A stretch of 64,000 nucleotides of DNA from Actinomycetes bacterium. GTDB taxonomy: Bacteria; Actinomycetota; Acidimicrobiia; Acidimicrobiales; JAMCPL01. Positions 1-9,631 of this stretch are shown in pieces. Position 1 is the first letter of the stretch. Each line of letters opens with the position of its first letter. The stretch is from NCBI GenBank assembly GCA_021846515.1, contig JAJZWU010000007.1, positions 23,088-87,087 of the forward strand. Reading direction: 5' to 3'. The position numbers were made by a program, and so were the translations under genes. The notes under the pieces were generated by a model. It had not been told where the DNA came from. It did no database searches and saw nothing but the letters and a program-made list of their open reading frames with translations.

Positions 1-79
1 GCAGCACTATTCTGAGGTCGCGGCTTTTAGTCTTGGCAGGTGCACCGGTAGCATCACCTGCATAACTACCGGAACTCAC
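1..79 (-). CDS. Putative next gene of the riboflavin operon, N-terminal fragment cut by the window edge
   Basis: A GTG at 79-77 overlaps the ribH stop codon in a GTGA arrangement, typical of translational coupling, and the frame stays open to the window edge (25 residues, beginning MSSGSYAGDATG and ending near KSRDLRIVL). Too little is visible to name a family. The same DNA holds two overlapping inverted repeats (45-51 with 66-72, and 36-42 with 55-61), so it could instead be a structured intergenic region. The coupling geometry is the main argument for a gene. Confidence 0.4.
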   Translation of the reverse strand, partial: MSSGSYAGDATGAPAKTKSRDLRIVL

Positions 80-660
80 GATTGAGCCTCTCTGGTAGAC
101 ACAAGGTACCGGGAGAACATATCTATCATCTCCAACGCAACGGTTACTGCCTCATAACCTTTATTGCCTGCCCCCTCCTCAGAACGCTCAAGAGCTTGAC
201 CCTCATTCTCGGTCGTCAGCACTCCAAAGATAACCGGCTTGTCTACCTCAAGCATTACCTGCCGGATTCCGGCAGCGCACTCGCCAGCCACATAATCGAA
301 ATGGGGAGTATCTCCCCTTATCACGGCTCCCAAACATACAATAGCGTCATAAGCATTACCGGAGGCCATCCGCCGTGCAGCCAGTGGAATCTCGAAGGCG
401 CCGGGCACCCAGGCAACACTAACCAGGTGAGGCGAGATACCATACGCTTTAAGCCCCTCAAGTGCTCCATCAAATAGCCTCTTTGTAATTGACGAGTTGA
501 ATAATGAACAGACCAATCCAATCCTGGCTCCTCTCGAGGCAGCCACCTTAGGATCCCCCCGGATAACCCTACCGACACCGGACTCTATCTCCTGCCACTC
601 TTCGTCAGATAGACCTGGCAAACTCCGGTCAGACATACTGCCTAGATTAGAGGACATCAT
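76..660 (-). CDS. ribH: 6,7-dimethyl-8-ribityllumazine synthase
   Basis: Condenses 5-amino-6-ribitylamino-uracil with 3,4-dihydroxy-2-butanone 4-phosphate to lumazine, the penultimate step of riboflavin synthesis, in the cytosol. The family signatures VPGAFEIP (residues 85-92), GAVIRGDTPHFDYV (111-124, His120 being the likely catalytic histidine) and GVLTTEN (146-152) are all present. At 194 residues it is about 40 longer than usual. The excess is an acidic N-terminal extension, so translation may begin at an internal ATG (Met9). The ATG at 660 overlaps the ribBA stop by 14 bases, suggesting coupled translation within ribD-ribBA-ribH. Confidence 0.95.
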   Translation of the reverse strand: MMSSNLGSMSDRSLPGLSDEEWQEIESGVGRVIRGDPKVAASRGARIGLVCSLFNSSITKRLFDGALEGLKAYGISPHLVSVAWVPGAFEIPLAARRMASGNAYDAIVCLGAVIRGDTPHFDYVAGECAAGIRQVMLEVDKPVIFGVLTTENEGQALERSEEGAGNKGYEAVTVALEMIDMFSRYLVSTREAQS

Positions 661-1873
661 CCAAGCCCTCTATTAGATGACCCATACGCTCTCGTTTTGT
701 ACGCAGGTATTTTATATTCTCTGGATTCACAGCAGGAGGCAGAGCGACGCGTTCAGTGATTACCAACCCAAATCCATCCAATCCTCCGTATTTTGCAGGA
801 TTGTTCGTCATTAGCCTCATCCTGGTAACTCCTATGTCTGCAAGTATCTGAGACCCAATACCATACTCCCGCACATCCACCGGCAACCCGAGATCAAGGT
901 TTGCATCGACAGTATCCCTACCCTGCTCCTGAAGGCTGTAGGCTCTCATCTTGTGTCCAAGCCCGATTCCACGTCCTTCATGGCCACGCAAATAGACTAT
1001 TACCCCCCTACCCGCATCCCCTATCATTGACATTGCCTGCTGGAGTTGAACGCCGCAGTCGCATCTCATGGAGCCAAATACGTCACCGGTCAGACATTCT
1101 GAATGAACACGAACCAGCACTGGCTCATCACCGGATACATCCCCCTTTACCAATGCAAAATGCTGCTCGCCGTCGAGCACCGATTCGTATACCATTCCCT
1201 CACAATCACCAATTGCAGTCGGTATTCTGGCCTTTGCAACAAGCTGCACCAATTTCTCGTTGCGTCTGCGGAACTTGATCAGATCAGCTATAGATATAAT
1301 GGGTAGATCGTGATCAGATGCAAATTGCTCGAGCTCTGGAAGCCTGGCCATACCCTTTTTGTCTGCACTGACGATTTCACACAACACTCCCCCTGGATAG
1401 AGGCCGGCTGCCTTGGCCAAGTCTACAGTAGCCTCTGTATGTCCGCCACGTTTCAACACCCCGCCCGGAGAATATCGTAACGGGAAGACATGACCGGGAC
1501 GGTTAAAATCCTTTGGAAGGGACTCCGAATCTACAAGTGCTCTAATGGTAGCAGCCCTATCTGTAGAAGATATACCGGAGCTTGTGCCATGCCTGTAATC
1601 GACACTGACCGTAAAGGCCGTCCTCTGTGATTCTGTATTATATCTGTGCTCTATCATGAGTGGCAGGTCAAGCTCCTCCAGGCGTTCCGGGGTCAGTGGA
1701 ACGCAGATGACCCCAGAGGTGTATTCCAGAAAAAAGGCAATCTTATCCGGCGTAACCGCTTCCGCGGCCATAACCAAATCACCTTCGTTCTCTCTATCCT
1801 CGTCGTCCACCACGACGGCCATACCACCGTTGCGAATTACCTCTATTGCTTCTTCTATGCTCGTCAATGCCAC
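647..1873 (-). CDS. ribBA: Bifunctional 3,4-dihydroxy-2-butanone 4-phosphate synthase / GTP cyclohydrolase II
   Basis: A two-domain enzyme supplying both precursors of lumazine. The N-terminal RibB half (about 1-200) carries the acidic metal loop DDEDRENEGDL (23-33). The C-terminal RibA half carries the zinc cysteines Cys260, Cys271 and Cys273 (CLTGDVFGSMRCDCG) and RGHEGRGIGL (296-305). Length 408 is normal for the fusion. The start is GTG at 1873, preceded at a good distance by an AAGGAG ribosome-binding site lying inside the end of ribD, which it overlaps by 10 bases. Operon order is ribD-ribBA-ribH. Confidence 0.96.
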   Translation of the reverse strand: MALTSIEEAIEVIRNGGMAVVVDDEDRENEGDLVMAAEAVTPDKIAFFLEYTSGVICVPLTPERLEELDLPLMIEHRYNTESQRTAFTVSVDYRHGTSSGISSTDRAATIRALVDSESLPKDFNRPGHVFPLRYSPGGVLKRGGHTEATVDLAKAAGLYPGGVLCEIVSADKKGMARLPELEQFASDHDLPIISIADLIKFRRRNEKLVQLVAKARIPTAIGDCEGMVYESVLDGEQHFALVKGDVSGDEPVLVRVHSECLTGDVFGSMRCDCGVQLQQAMSMIGDAGRGVIVYLRGHEGRGIGLGHKMRAYSLQEQGRDTVDANLDLGLPVDVREYGIGSQILADIGVTRMRLMTNNPAKYGGLDGFGLVITERVALPPAVNPENIKYLRTKRERMGHLIEGLDDVL

Positions 1874-2913
1874 CAGGCTCTCTCCTTGGGTTCTATAGAT
1901 ACCTTTATATCATCCCCCATCGGTGTCATTTCCACAAACCGGCCACGCCAAAGTGAATTCATATCCTGCACACCGGGACCGCTGAACATTGCTCTGGCAT
2001 CATCTCCTCCGAACAAAACTGGCGCCATATAGAACACATACCTATCTACCATGCCTGCATCATGAAACTCATGCGCTACCACAGATCCTCCTTCTACGAG
2101 TACCGACATGTAGCCTTCTTCAGCCAATCCCCGTAATAAATCAGCTACATCACCATCATACTCCAGAGCTGGCAGTACACGAGCACCTTGGGGAATCTTT
2201 CCAAGTACGATTCGTAGTGGCTGGCGCGCCAGCTGATCGCCACCCTCTCTGGCGGTGAGTTGCGGATCGTCGGCACGTACTGTTCCCGCACCGGTGATTA
2301 TTACATCACTGCGCGATCTCATCAAATGCACATCCTCACGGGCAACCTCCCCGGTAATCCATTGGCTGGATCCATCGGGAGCAGCAATCCTTCCATCAGC
2401 AGATATGGCCAGTTTAAGAGTCACCCAGGGAACTCCCGCTACTCTGTGCTTTATATAGGGCATCAATGACTCCTCTACTTCATTGGCCAGTAGCCCTACC
2501 TCCACCTCAATGCCGACATCCTCTAATTTCTTGATACCTGATCCGTTTACCTTCGGGTCAGGGTCCTGTATCGCTACGACGACCCTCTTTACACCGGCTT
2601 CAATGATTGAATTCACACATGGTGGCGTACGGCCATAATGGCTGCATGGTTCCAGAGTCACGTAAAGTGTAGAGCCTTCAGCTGACTTGCCTGCATTTTT
2701 TACCGCATCCAGAACTACTATTTCAGCATGCCTGCCGGGAGGCGGCTCAGTGAAACCTTCAAAGACCTCTCCGTCACGATCAATGAGTACTGCACCTACC
2801 CAGGGGTTTGGAGAGGTTGTGCCTGCAATGCTCGATGCCAATTCCAATGCAGCACGCATCATAGTTTCATCTGAAGGGATATCCGATTGTGAAGGTACCA
2901 CTATACCTACCAT
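1864..2913 (-). CDS. ribD: Riboflavin biosynthesis deaminase/reductase RibD
   Basis: Bifunctional diaminohydroxyphosphoribosylaminopyrimidine deaminase and 5-amino-6-(5-phosphoribosylamino)uracil reductase. The deaminase zinc site is visible as HAE (62-64) and PCSHYGRTPPC (89-99). The reductase half follows from about residue 145 (VTLKLAISADGRIA). The frame is open to a TTG at 2922, but the first ATG is at 2913 and is preferred; no clear Shine-Dalgarno precedes it. First gene of the operon. Riboflavin synthase (ribE), often found between ribD and ribBA, is absent here, and no FMN riboswitch consensus is recognisable upstream. Confidence 0.93.
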   Translation of the reverse strand: MVGIVVPSQSDIPSDETMMRAALELASSIAGTTSPNPWVGAVLIDRDGEVFEGFTEPPPGRHAEIVVLDAVKNAGKSAEGSTLYVTLEPCSHYGRTPPCVNSIIEAGVKRVVVAIQDPDPKVNGSGIKKLEDVGIEVEVGLLANEVEESLMPYIKHRVAGVPWVTLKLAISADGRIAAPDGSSQWITGEVAREDVHLMRSRSDVIITGAGTVRADDPQLTAREGGDQLARQPLRIVLGKIPQGARVLPALEYDGDVADLLRGLAEEGYMSVLVEGGSVVAHEFHDAGMVDRYVFYMAPVLFGGDDARAMFSGPGVQDMNSLWRGRFVEMTPMGDDIKVSIEPKERAWWH

Positions 2914-3131
2914 AATAGCCAACTAGCAATAGCCAATGTATAGTGTACGCTTAGCAACGTAACCATATTCTTAATCCTGCGATTTCAGCTGCTCTAATGC
3001 CCGTGAGAGAAGATGCAAGCATGCAGGAGCGATGCCTGATATGACAACCCATCCCTAGAAGTCATCTGGCCGGTGATATCTGATGGCTGTCAGCGGATCC
3101 CTACACTGGCTTACCACATGAGTAGGCTCTG

Positions 3132-3160
3132 CTGACCGGTTAGTTGGAATCGGATAAAAT
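3132..3160 (+). promoter_or_regulatory. Putative promoter of the thioesterase gene
   Basis: CTGACC (3132-3137) and TAAAAT (3155-3160) are separated by exactly 17 bases. The -10 box ends 9 bases before the ATG at 3170, so the mRNA would be leaderless or nearly so. No Shine-Dalgarno is seen. Confidence 0.5.
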
Positions 3161-3169
3161 GATCTTGCA

Positions 3170-3676
3170 ATGGTCGATGAACAAGTAACAAGCGACAGTA
3201 CGGTGAGTACGGTAGCAATGAATAGCAACAAGCTGAAAGCTCCTCAAGTCCCCCCAAATTGTGACCTTACATTGGGTATGGTATGCGTAGACAAGCAACA
3301 ACCGGGAATAACGGTGTGGCGGATGAAAGCCGACGAGCGTTTTTCCAACCCAGTCGGAGCTATGCAGGGTGGATTCATTGCTGCATTCTGCGACTCGGCA
3401 ATGGGGGCATCCAGCCTTACCTGGCACAGAGGCAGGCAAGTCTATTCATTCAATGCCGAGATGAAAGTAAGCCTTATGCGGCCAGTCATATTACCGGCCG
3501 AACTAACCTGCACTGCCAAGGTTATTTCGGGGGGACGTAGGGCAGTCTTTGCAGAAGCGGAGGTCACCGACCAGGCAGGTCATCTTGTCGCAAAAGCCAG
3601 TTCAACGTTTCTTATCAGCGAACGAACGGAAAGCGCCTCAAAGACAGGTTCTGCTCAGATACCTGGGAATGAGTAG
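3170..3676 (+). CDS. PaaI-like hotdog-fold thioesterase
   Basis: Probably hydrolyses an acyl-CoA thioester; the substrate is unknown. The central helix signature of the PaaI/4HBT family is visible as GAMQGGFIAAFCDSAMG (63-79), with Asp75 at the position of the usual catalytic acid. The common HGG is QGG here. The strand segment VKVSL/LTCTAKVISGGRRAVFAEAEV and the ending LVAKASSTFLI also fit the fold. About 30 residues precede the domain; an internal ATG at Met17 is an alternative start. The gene overlaps nagA by 8 bases, so the two are probably co-transcribed. Confidence 0.8.
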   Translation: MVDEQVTSDSTVSTVAMNSNKLKAPQVPPNCDLTLGMVCVDKQQPGITVWRMKADERFSNPVGAMQGGFIAAFCDSAMGASSLTWHRGRQVYSFNAEMKVSLMRPVILPAELTCTAKVISGGRRAVFAEAEVTDQAGHLVAKASSTFLISERTESASKTGSAQIPGNE

Positions 3677-4988
3677 AAGATTGCCGGGAGAACCCTCAAA
3701 CGATAACGCCGGATGGAGTACAGGCAACGACCAAGTACGAACAGAGCGATATGACAACAGCCAGATCATCTCAGATAGTATCGCCAACGATCTCCATAGA
3801 ACAGTGGTGATAAGCGCGGAAACCGTAATTACGCCCTACGACATATTAAAGAATCAGGCTATTACTATTCGCGATGGCCTTATAATCTCCATACAGCCAG
3901 TCGAAGCCGCACTCGCAGCTAATGGCCCAGCAGGTAACGCCATAAGGAACTACGACATAATAGTGCCTGGATTTATAGATATACAGGTTAATGGCGTTGG
4001 ATCGGTAGATGTTGCCTCAGCATCCTCAGGGCAAATGGAGGAGATAGGCAGAGCCCTGCTCGCCCAGGGGACAACCACATGGTGTCCTACCGTTATCACT
4101 GCTCCCCTACCGGAACTTGAATCCCAGTTGCAAAAGATAAACGACATCGCCCTGCATCCAATAGAAGATCTGCCTCACATAGCTGGAGCACACTTGGAAG
4201 GCCCCTTCATTACGGTTGCAGGAGCACATCCCACTGAATACATGATTGCAAAGGTCGATCTTGATGTGCTCCGTCGACTTGCCCCTTACCTCACTATAAT
4301 TACACTTGCTCCCGAGATTGATGGGGCAATGGACGCAATCAGGTACCTCTCTTCCGAGGGGGTGGTGGTATCTTTGGGCCATTCCAATTGCACAGCCGAG
4401 CAGGCACACGACGCCATAGATCGTGGAGCAGGATTGGTCACCCATCTTGGAAATGCTATGAGTGCAATGCATCACCGAAAGCCTGGGCTGGTCGGCGCTG
4501 GATTGGAGGATGGCAGAGTTAGGGTGTCGCTTATTGCGGATCTAATCCACTCGCACCCTTATTTTTTGGAACTGGCCTTCAAGTCCAAGGGGCCAGACCA
4601 TATCGCCATCATAACTGATAGCGTTGCTGCAGGGTTGGGAGTAATAGGAGCGGCTCCCATAAACAGTTCGCCGTCTGATGATGATGATAATGCTTATATA
4701 CCACGCACAGCGGACGGCCAGCTCGCGGGATCGACAGTTACCATGCCTCAATCGATTGCCAATTTACACAACAGGTGTAGCATTGAGCTAACAAGCTGTA
4801 TAGAAGCCGCCACGGCCTCTCCGGCGCGATTGCTGGGACTTTCTGACCGAGGTCATATTGCCATAGGAAATCAAGCAGACCTTGTTGCATTGCAAAAAGA
4901 TACTTTTAGTGTGCAGGCAACATATATCAACGGTACGCTGGCCTACAGTCCGCCCACAGGTCTGTATAATGCTCAAACTGCAGAGTAA
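3669..4988 (+). CDS. nagA: N-acetylglucosamine-6-phosphate deacetylase
   Basis: Removes acetate from GlcNAc-6-P in amino-sugar and cell-wall recycling. It shows the NagA-type amidohydrolase motifs PGFIDIQVNG, HLEGPFI, GHSNCTAEQA, HLGNAMSAMHHRKPGLVGA and a TDSVAAG segment near the catalytic aspartate. The ATG at 3669 overlaps the thioesterase stop and gives 440 residues; about 45 non-conserved residues precede the amidohydrolase core, so tandem GTG codons at 3804/3807 are alternative starts. An acidic Ser/Asp-rich insertion (SSPSDDDDNAY) follows the TDS motif. No nagB or PTS gene is adjacent. Confidence 0.9.
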   Translation: MSRRLPGEPSNDNAGWSTGNDQVRTERYDNSQIISDSIANDLHRTVVISAETVITPYDILKNQAITIRDGLIISIQPVEAALAANGPAGNAIRNYDIIVPGFIDIQVNGVGSVDVASASSGQMEEIGRALLAQGTTTWCPTVITAPLPELESQLQKINDIALHPIEDLPHIAGAHLEGPFITVAGAHPTEYMIAKVDLDVLRRLAPYLTIITLAPEIDGAMDAIRYLSSEGVVVSLGHSNCTAEQAHDAIDRGAGLVTHLGNAMSAMHHRKPGLVGAGLEDGRVRVSLIADLIHSHPYFLELAFKSKGPDHIAIITDSVAAGLGVIGAAPINSSPSDDDDNAYIPRTADGQLAGSTVTMPQSIANLHNRCSIELTSCIEAATASPARLLGLSDRGHIAIGNQADLVALQKDTFSVQATYINGTLAYSPPTGLYNAQTAE

Positions 4989-5116
4989 TGCTATATGAGC
5001 CCCATATGCCGCGGGATCCAGCTACCGCACGGGATACTGACCGTCATATTGCCGGGTGACTCTATAGTGTCCAAGCTGTAATGTAACAGCAGATGACAAT
5101 CTACTACACTAGTAGC

Positions 5117-7141
5117 ATGCAACAGGAAACTCATAACGCTCAACAAGGATCCAGTAAAACAACAGTAGATACAGACATAGAAGACCTATGTGTAGCGGTC
5201 ATAAGGGGCCTTGCAATGGATATGCCCCAGCGTGCAAACTCCGGTCACCCCGGTACAGCAATGGCGCTTGCCCCGCTTGCTCATGTCTTGTTCTCACGCA
5301 TAATGACTCACGATCCATCAGATCCTCAATGGCCGGATAGGGATAGGTTCGTTCTGTCCTGTGGACACGCTTCGGTATTGCTCTACAGCATGCTCTACCT
5401 GACAGGCTATGGGCTTACGATAGATGATCTCAAAAGCTTCCGCCAATTGGGGAGTATTACTCCGGGCCATCCCGAAGTCGGGCTCACTCCAGGGGTCGAG
5501 ATCACTACAGGTCCGCTGGGACAGGGGTTGGCTACATCGGTAGGAATGGCAGTTGCAGAGCGATTCTTGAGATCAAAGGTAGGATCAGAGTTGGTAGACC
5601 ATCATACATATGTGATCTGTTCTGATGGTGACCTCATGGAGGGGATCAGTCACGAAGCAGCTTCATTTGCCGGTCATCAGAGACTCGGAAGGCTTGTATG
5701 CATATACGACGACAATCATATAACTATCGACGGATCTACCGATCTGGCCTACAGCGATAACGTGGCAGGACGCTTTGAATCATACGGCTGGCATGTAATG
5801 CCCATCGGCGAAGTGGCTGAAGACCGTAGAGTTCTACAATCTGCAATCGAAACGGCAAAAAATGACGAGAGGCCATCTATGATCATTCTACGCAGCCATA
5901 TTGGATGGCCATCGCCACACAAACACGATACATCTGCAGCACACGGCGAGCCATTGGGTGTAGACGAAGTCAGAGAGACCAAAGAAATACTCAGACTACC
6001 TGAAGATCAGGAAATGTACGTACCGGAGTCTGTCCTGGACTTCTACCGGAAAGCAGTTGCACCAAAATCCGCTGTCCGCCAAAGCTGGGAATCCAGATTG
6101 AAGTCGGCTCCTCAAGAAACAGCAGAACTGTGGAAATCATTGCACAATCCTCCTCCAAGGTCATGGCAACAGTCATTACCAATCTTCGCTACCGGTACCG
6201 CTGTAGCAACCAGGGCTGGGTTAAAAAAGTGCATCGGGTCCACAAAACAATACCTGCCAGGGCTACTTGCCGGATCTGCCGATCTTACCGGCAACACGGG
6301 AGTTGAATTGGAAGACGCTTCGCAACTATCAGCCGACTATCCTGCAGGCACTCAAGTGCACTTCGGTATCAGGGAACATGCAATGGCAGCCACCATGCTC
6401 GGAGCATCTCGCCACGGTGGCATACTGCCGGTAGGAGGAACTTTTTTTGTATTCAGTGACTACATGAAGCCATCAGTTAGACTGGCTGCGCTCACCCACA
6501 GCCATGTAATCTATTCCTGGACTCACGATTCTATCGGACTGGGAGAAGATGGACCCACGCATCAACCTATAGAACATCTAATGGCTATGCGTGCTATGCC
6601 GGGTATCGTGATCATCCGTCCGGCAGATGCAAACGAATGCTCCCAAGCCTGGCGTATCGCAGTAGAGCATGACGGCCCAGTCGGGCTGGTACTTTCACGA
6701 CAACCCCTGGAGGTACTACCCGGCACTTCTGACCCGCTGGAAAATAGAACCCTGGAAAACGAAGGCGTAGCCAGAGGAGCTTATGTACTGGCCGAATCGG
6801 AAGAAACTCCCGACATTGTACTGACAGCAAGTGGCAGTGAAGTAGCCCTATGCCTACAAGCCAGAGAGGTTTTGAAAAATAGTGGGCGAAACGCAAGGGT
6901 AGTTTCATTCCCCTCCTGGGAGATCTTTGAAAAACAGGACGAAGACTATAAAAAACATATATTTCCACCCGGAGTCCCAACTCTTGCAGTTGAAGCCGGA
7001 AGCAAACTGGGTTGGGACCGTTATGCCACCAAAGTAATCGGCATGGAATCTTTTGGTGCATCTGCACCCGGTGCACAGGTAATGGAAAAATTTGGCTTTA
7101 CGGTAGAAAATGTCAGCGCAGAGGCACTTACATTACTGTAG
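5117..7141 (+). CDS. tkt: Transketolase
   Basis: Thiamine-diphosphate enzyme transferring two-carbon ketol units in the non-oxidative pentose phosphate pathway. The N-terminal domain has SGHPG (near 42-46) and the ThDP/metal motif SDGDLMEGISHEA (about 169-181). The pyrimidine domain has THDSIGLGEDGPTHQP. The frame is open to an ATG at 5093; the ATG at 5117 is preferred because a TACACT box ends 6 bases before it, as in other leaderless-looking genes here. Either leaves the conserved protein intact (674 or 682 residues). First gene of the tkt-tal-gnd-zwf-pgl block. Confidence 0.95.
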   Translation: MQQETHNAQQGSSKTTVDTDIEDLCVAVIRGLAMDMPQRANSGHPGTAMALAPLAHVLFSRIMTHDPSDPQWPDRDRFVLSCGHASVLLYSMLYLTGYGLTIDDLKSFRQLGSITPGHPEVGLTPGVEITTGPLGQGLATSVGMAVAERFLRSKVGSELVDHHTYVICSDGDLMEGISHEAASFAGHQRLGRLVCIYDDNHITIDGSTDLAYSDNVAGRFESYGWHVMPIGEVAEDRRVLQSAIETAKNDERPSMIILRSHIGWPSPHKHDTSAAHGEPLGVDEVRETKEILRLPEDQEMYVPESVLDFYRKAVAPKSAVRQSWESRLKSAPQETAELWKSLHNPPPRSWQQSLPIFATGTAVATRAGLKKCIGSTKQYLPGLLAGSADLTGNTGVELEDASQLSADYPAGTQVHFGIREHAMAATMLGASRHGGILPVGGTFFVFSDYMKPSVRLAALTHSHVIYSWTHDSIGLGEDGPTHQPIEHLMAMRAMPGIVIIRPADANECSQAWRIAVEHDGPVGLVLSRQPLEVLPGTSDPLENRTLENEGVARGAYVLAESEETPDIVLTASGSEVALCLQAREVLKNSGRNARVVSFPSWEIFEKQDEDYKKHIFPPGVPTLAVEAGSKLGWDRYATKVIGMESFGASAPGAQVMEKFGFTVENVSAEALTLL

Positions 7142-7327
7142 CTCGTTTCATCCCATGCGCCATCGCCAGCAGCACTTACTCCTCCTATGGCCGCACGTCT
7201 CCCTATACCTCCCGTCTCCACCATCGACGGCAGGACTTATGAACCCCACATATAGCTATTGCCGCAGTTGTGAACCAATTCGCTTCGCGTCTTCAATGGC
7301 CATTACACGTGATAGATTGTAAATGAT

Positions 7328-8491
7328 ATGAAATCAAAACCATACACCACACTCCAAAAATTACACAATGACTGCGGCCAAAGTCCTTGGTTGGACAATC
7401 TCAGGCGTGACTACATACGTAAAGGTCACCTGGAAGAGCTCATAGATCAAGGCATAAGAGGTGTAACGTCGAATCCGTCCATCTTTGCCAAAGCGATAGA
7501 GGATCATCCAGATTACGATGAGCAGTTCATGGATCTACTCCCATCGCACAATGTGAAGGAGGCGACATGGGAACTCATATTGACAGATATCAGTGAAGCA
7601 GTCAATACCTTTGCACCACTATTTATCTCTTCTAATGGCGAAGATGGCTTTGTGTCGGTAGAGGTAGACCCCTCTCTGGCGTTTGATTCGTACGGCACAC
7701 TAAAGGCTGCGATAGAGATCCATGAACGCATAAACACTCGCAACCTGCTGGTAAAAATACCCGCAACCGAGGAAGGCCTGGTAGCTATCCAATCTGCCAT
7801 TACACTGGGACTTAATATCAACGTAACACTGATATTCGGGATCAAGCGGTATGCCCAGGTAATAGATGCATACATAAGTGGTATAGAGGAGCTTATAAAA
7901 CGTAATCCGGCAAGGGTTCCGAGAGTGAGGTCGGTAGCATCTTTCTTTGTAAGTAGAATCGATACCGAGGTAGATAATAGGCTTGATGAATTGGCAAAAC
8001 AGGCCAAGAAGGATACCGGCAACAAAGGGTTGCTGAAAGAGATCGAGCACCTGAGAGGCAAGGTGGCGATATCGCAGGCCAGCCAGGCATACCATCTATT
8101 CCAAGACAAATTCAAGTGTGAAAAGTTCTACGAATTAGAAAAACACGGAGCAAAACCACAACGGCCATTATGGGCATCTACCTCCACAAAGAACCCCAAA
8201 TATCCTGACCTTTTATACGTAGACAACCTTATTGCAGAATCAACAGTGAACACCATGCCAGATGCAACAATAGATGCATTTCTTGATCACGGTACGCCAG
8301 AAACTACTATAAGCAACCTGACCGCTTACGACGATGAATTGAACGCCAGGTTGGCTGATGTTGGGATAAACATGGATGACGTTGCCACTACTTTGGAATC
8401 CGAGGGAATCGAGAGTTTCAGCCAGTCATTTAATGAGCTTATAGCCACACTTGAGCGAAAAGCAATTAGCATCAAACGTAGTACAAGCTAA
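7328..8491 (+). CDS. tal: Transaldolase
   Basis: Moves dihydroxyacetone units between sugar phosphates. The signature GVTSNPSIFAKAI (45-57) and the Schiff-base lysine Lys143 in NLLVKIPATEEG are present. At 387 residues it belongs to the long form common in actinobacteria and cyanobacteria, usually found beside transketolase as here. The 186 bases upstream hold no convincing gene. A TAGATT box (7313-7318) lies 9 bases before the ATG and could drive a leaderless transcript. Confidence 0.95.
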   Translation: MKSKPYTTLQKLHNDCGQSPWLDNLRRDYIRKGHLEELIDQGIRGVTSNPSIFAKAIEDHPDYDEQFMDLLPSHNVKEATWELILTDISEAVNTFAPLFISSNGEDGFVSVEVDPSLAFDSYGTLKAAIEIHERINTRNLLVKIPATEEGLVAIQSAITLGLNINVTLIFGIKRYAQVIDAYISGIEELIKRNPARVPRVRSVASFFVSRIDTEVDNRLDELAKQAKKDTGNKGLLKEIEHLRGKVAISQASQAYHLFQDKFKCEKFYELEKHGAKPQRPLWASTSTKNPKYPDLLYVDNLIAESTVNTMPDATIDAFLDHGTPETTISNLTAYDDELNARLADVGINMDDVATTLESEGIESFSQSFNELIATLERKAISIKRSTS

Positions 8492-8551
8492 TCTCCCACA
8501 AGTAACTGATGCACAATACTCAAGCATAACACTCGAGTCAGTAAAGAGATT

Positions 8552-8568
8552 TTATCGATATACGATAA
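8552..8568. promoter_or_regulatory. Palindrome upstream of gnd
   Basis: TTATCG and CGATAA are perfect inverted repeats separated by ATATA, 56 bases before the gnd start, in a 132-base intergenic stretch. It looks like a possible repressor or activator site; no regulator is known. Confidence 0.35.
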
Positions 8569-8623
8569 GCTACGGTACAGTATAGGCAGCCGGTAGGCAG
8601 TCACAGCAGAAAGGAAAAGTAAT

Positions 8624-9526
8624 ATGCAACTTGGAATGATTGGACTTGGAAAGATGGGCGCAAACATGGCTACTCGCCTTATACGCGATGGTCATAAAGT
8701 TGCGGGATACGACCCGGAAGAAGATGCCCGTGCCGCTGCATCAGCAAATGGCGTTCTTCCTGCCGCTTCACTGGAAGAGTTTGTGAAATTGTTGAATGCT
8801 CCAAGAGTGGTGTGGGTGATGGTACCCGCAGGGCAGCCTACTGTATCTACCATAAATAACCTTTCCAAATTACTTTCAGATGGAGACATAGTCATTGATG
8901 GGGGAAACTCAAACTACAAAGAGGCCGCTGATATTGCCAAGCACCTCGATGAATTGGGCATTGGTTTTATCGATGCGGGCACTTCCGGCGGTATATGGGG
9001 GCTGGAAGAAGGATATTGCCTTATGGTAGGCGGTGAGCCAAAGCATGTCTCCGCTTGTGAGCCAATCTTCACCTCCCTCGCCCCTGAGGGAGGATATGCA
9101 CATGTGGGCCCGGCAGGCGCAGGTCACTTTGTCAAGATGGTCCACAATGGCATAGAGTACGGCATTATGCAGGCATACGCAGAAGGCTTTGCCATCATGA
9201 AGTCTGCAGATGAGTTTTCGCTGGACATGCACCAGATTGCGTCTATATGGAGATACGGTTCGGTGGTGCGTTCATGGTTGCTGGACCTGACCGAGCGCGC
9301 ATTGCGGCCTGAGTATCATATTGAAGAGATTGAGGGATATGTAGTCGATTCGGGTGAAGGCCGTTGGACACTTGAAGAAGCAATATCCAGAGGAGTGCCT
9401 GCGCCAGCAATGGCTGTTTCTCTATTTAATCGTTTTTCATCACGTGATCCAGATTCGTTCTCAAATAAGTTACTGGCAGCCCTGCGGAACCAATTTGGTG
9501 GCCATGCCATAAAAAAGGAAGACTAG
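8624..9526 (+). CDS. gnd: 6-phosphogluconate dehydrogenase, short decarboxylating form
   Basis: Oxidatively decarboxylates 6-phosphogluconate to ribulose 5-phosphate. The Rossmann motif GLGKMG (7-12) is followed by GYDPEE at the end of strand 2. An Asp there rather than the Asn-Arg of NADP enzymes suggests NAD preference, as in many short (about 300-residue) forms. DGGNSNYKEA, GTSGGIWGLEEGYCLMVGG and the catalytic Lys171, Asn175 and Glu178 (GHFVKMVHNGIEYG) are present. An AGAAAGGA ribosome-binding site precedes the ATG. Flanked by tal and zwf. Confidence 0.94.
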   Translation: MQLGMIGLGKMGANMATRLIRDGHKVAGYDPEEDARAAASANGVLPAASLEEFVKLLNAPRVVWVMVPAGQPTVSTINNLSKLLSDGDIVIDGGNSNYKEAADIAKHLDELGIGFIDAGTSGGIWGLEEGYCLMVGGEPKHVSACEPIFTSLAPEGGYAHVGPAGAGHFVKMVHNGIEYGIMQAYAEGFAIMKSADEFSLDMHQIASIWRYGSVVRSWLLDLTERALRPEYHIEEIEGYVVDSGEGRWTLEEAISRGVPAPAMAVSLFNRFSSRDPDSFSNKLLAALRNQFGGHAIKKED

Positions 9527-9631
9527 TGCGTTGTCTTGCAAATAATGATTCCCTCCTCTTTGAAAGTTCATTGCTCCCCAAGCAACACAGAACAACACAG
9601 ATTGAGCGAAAAATTGGAAGGTGAGTGAATA

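Noticed and set aside
2914..3169. Possible FMN riboswitch upstream of ribD
   Set aside because: The conserved RFN sequence blocks are not recognisable on the minus strand.
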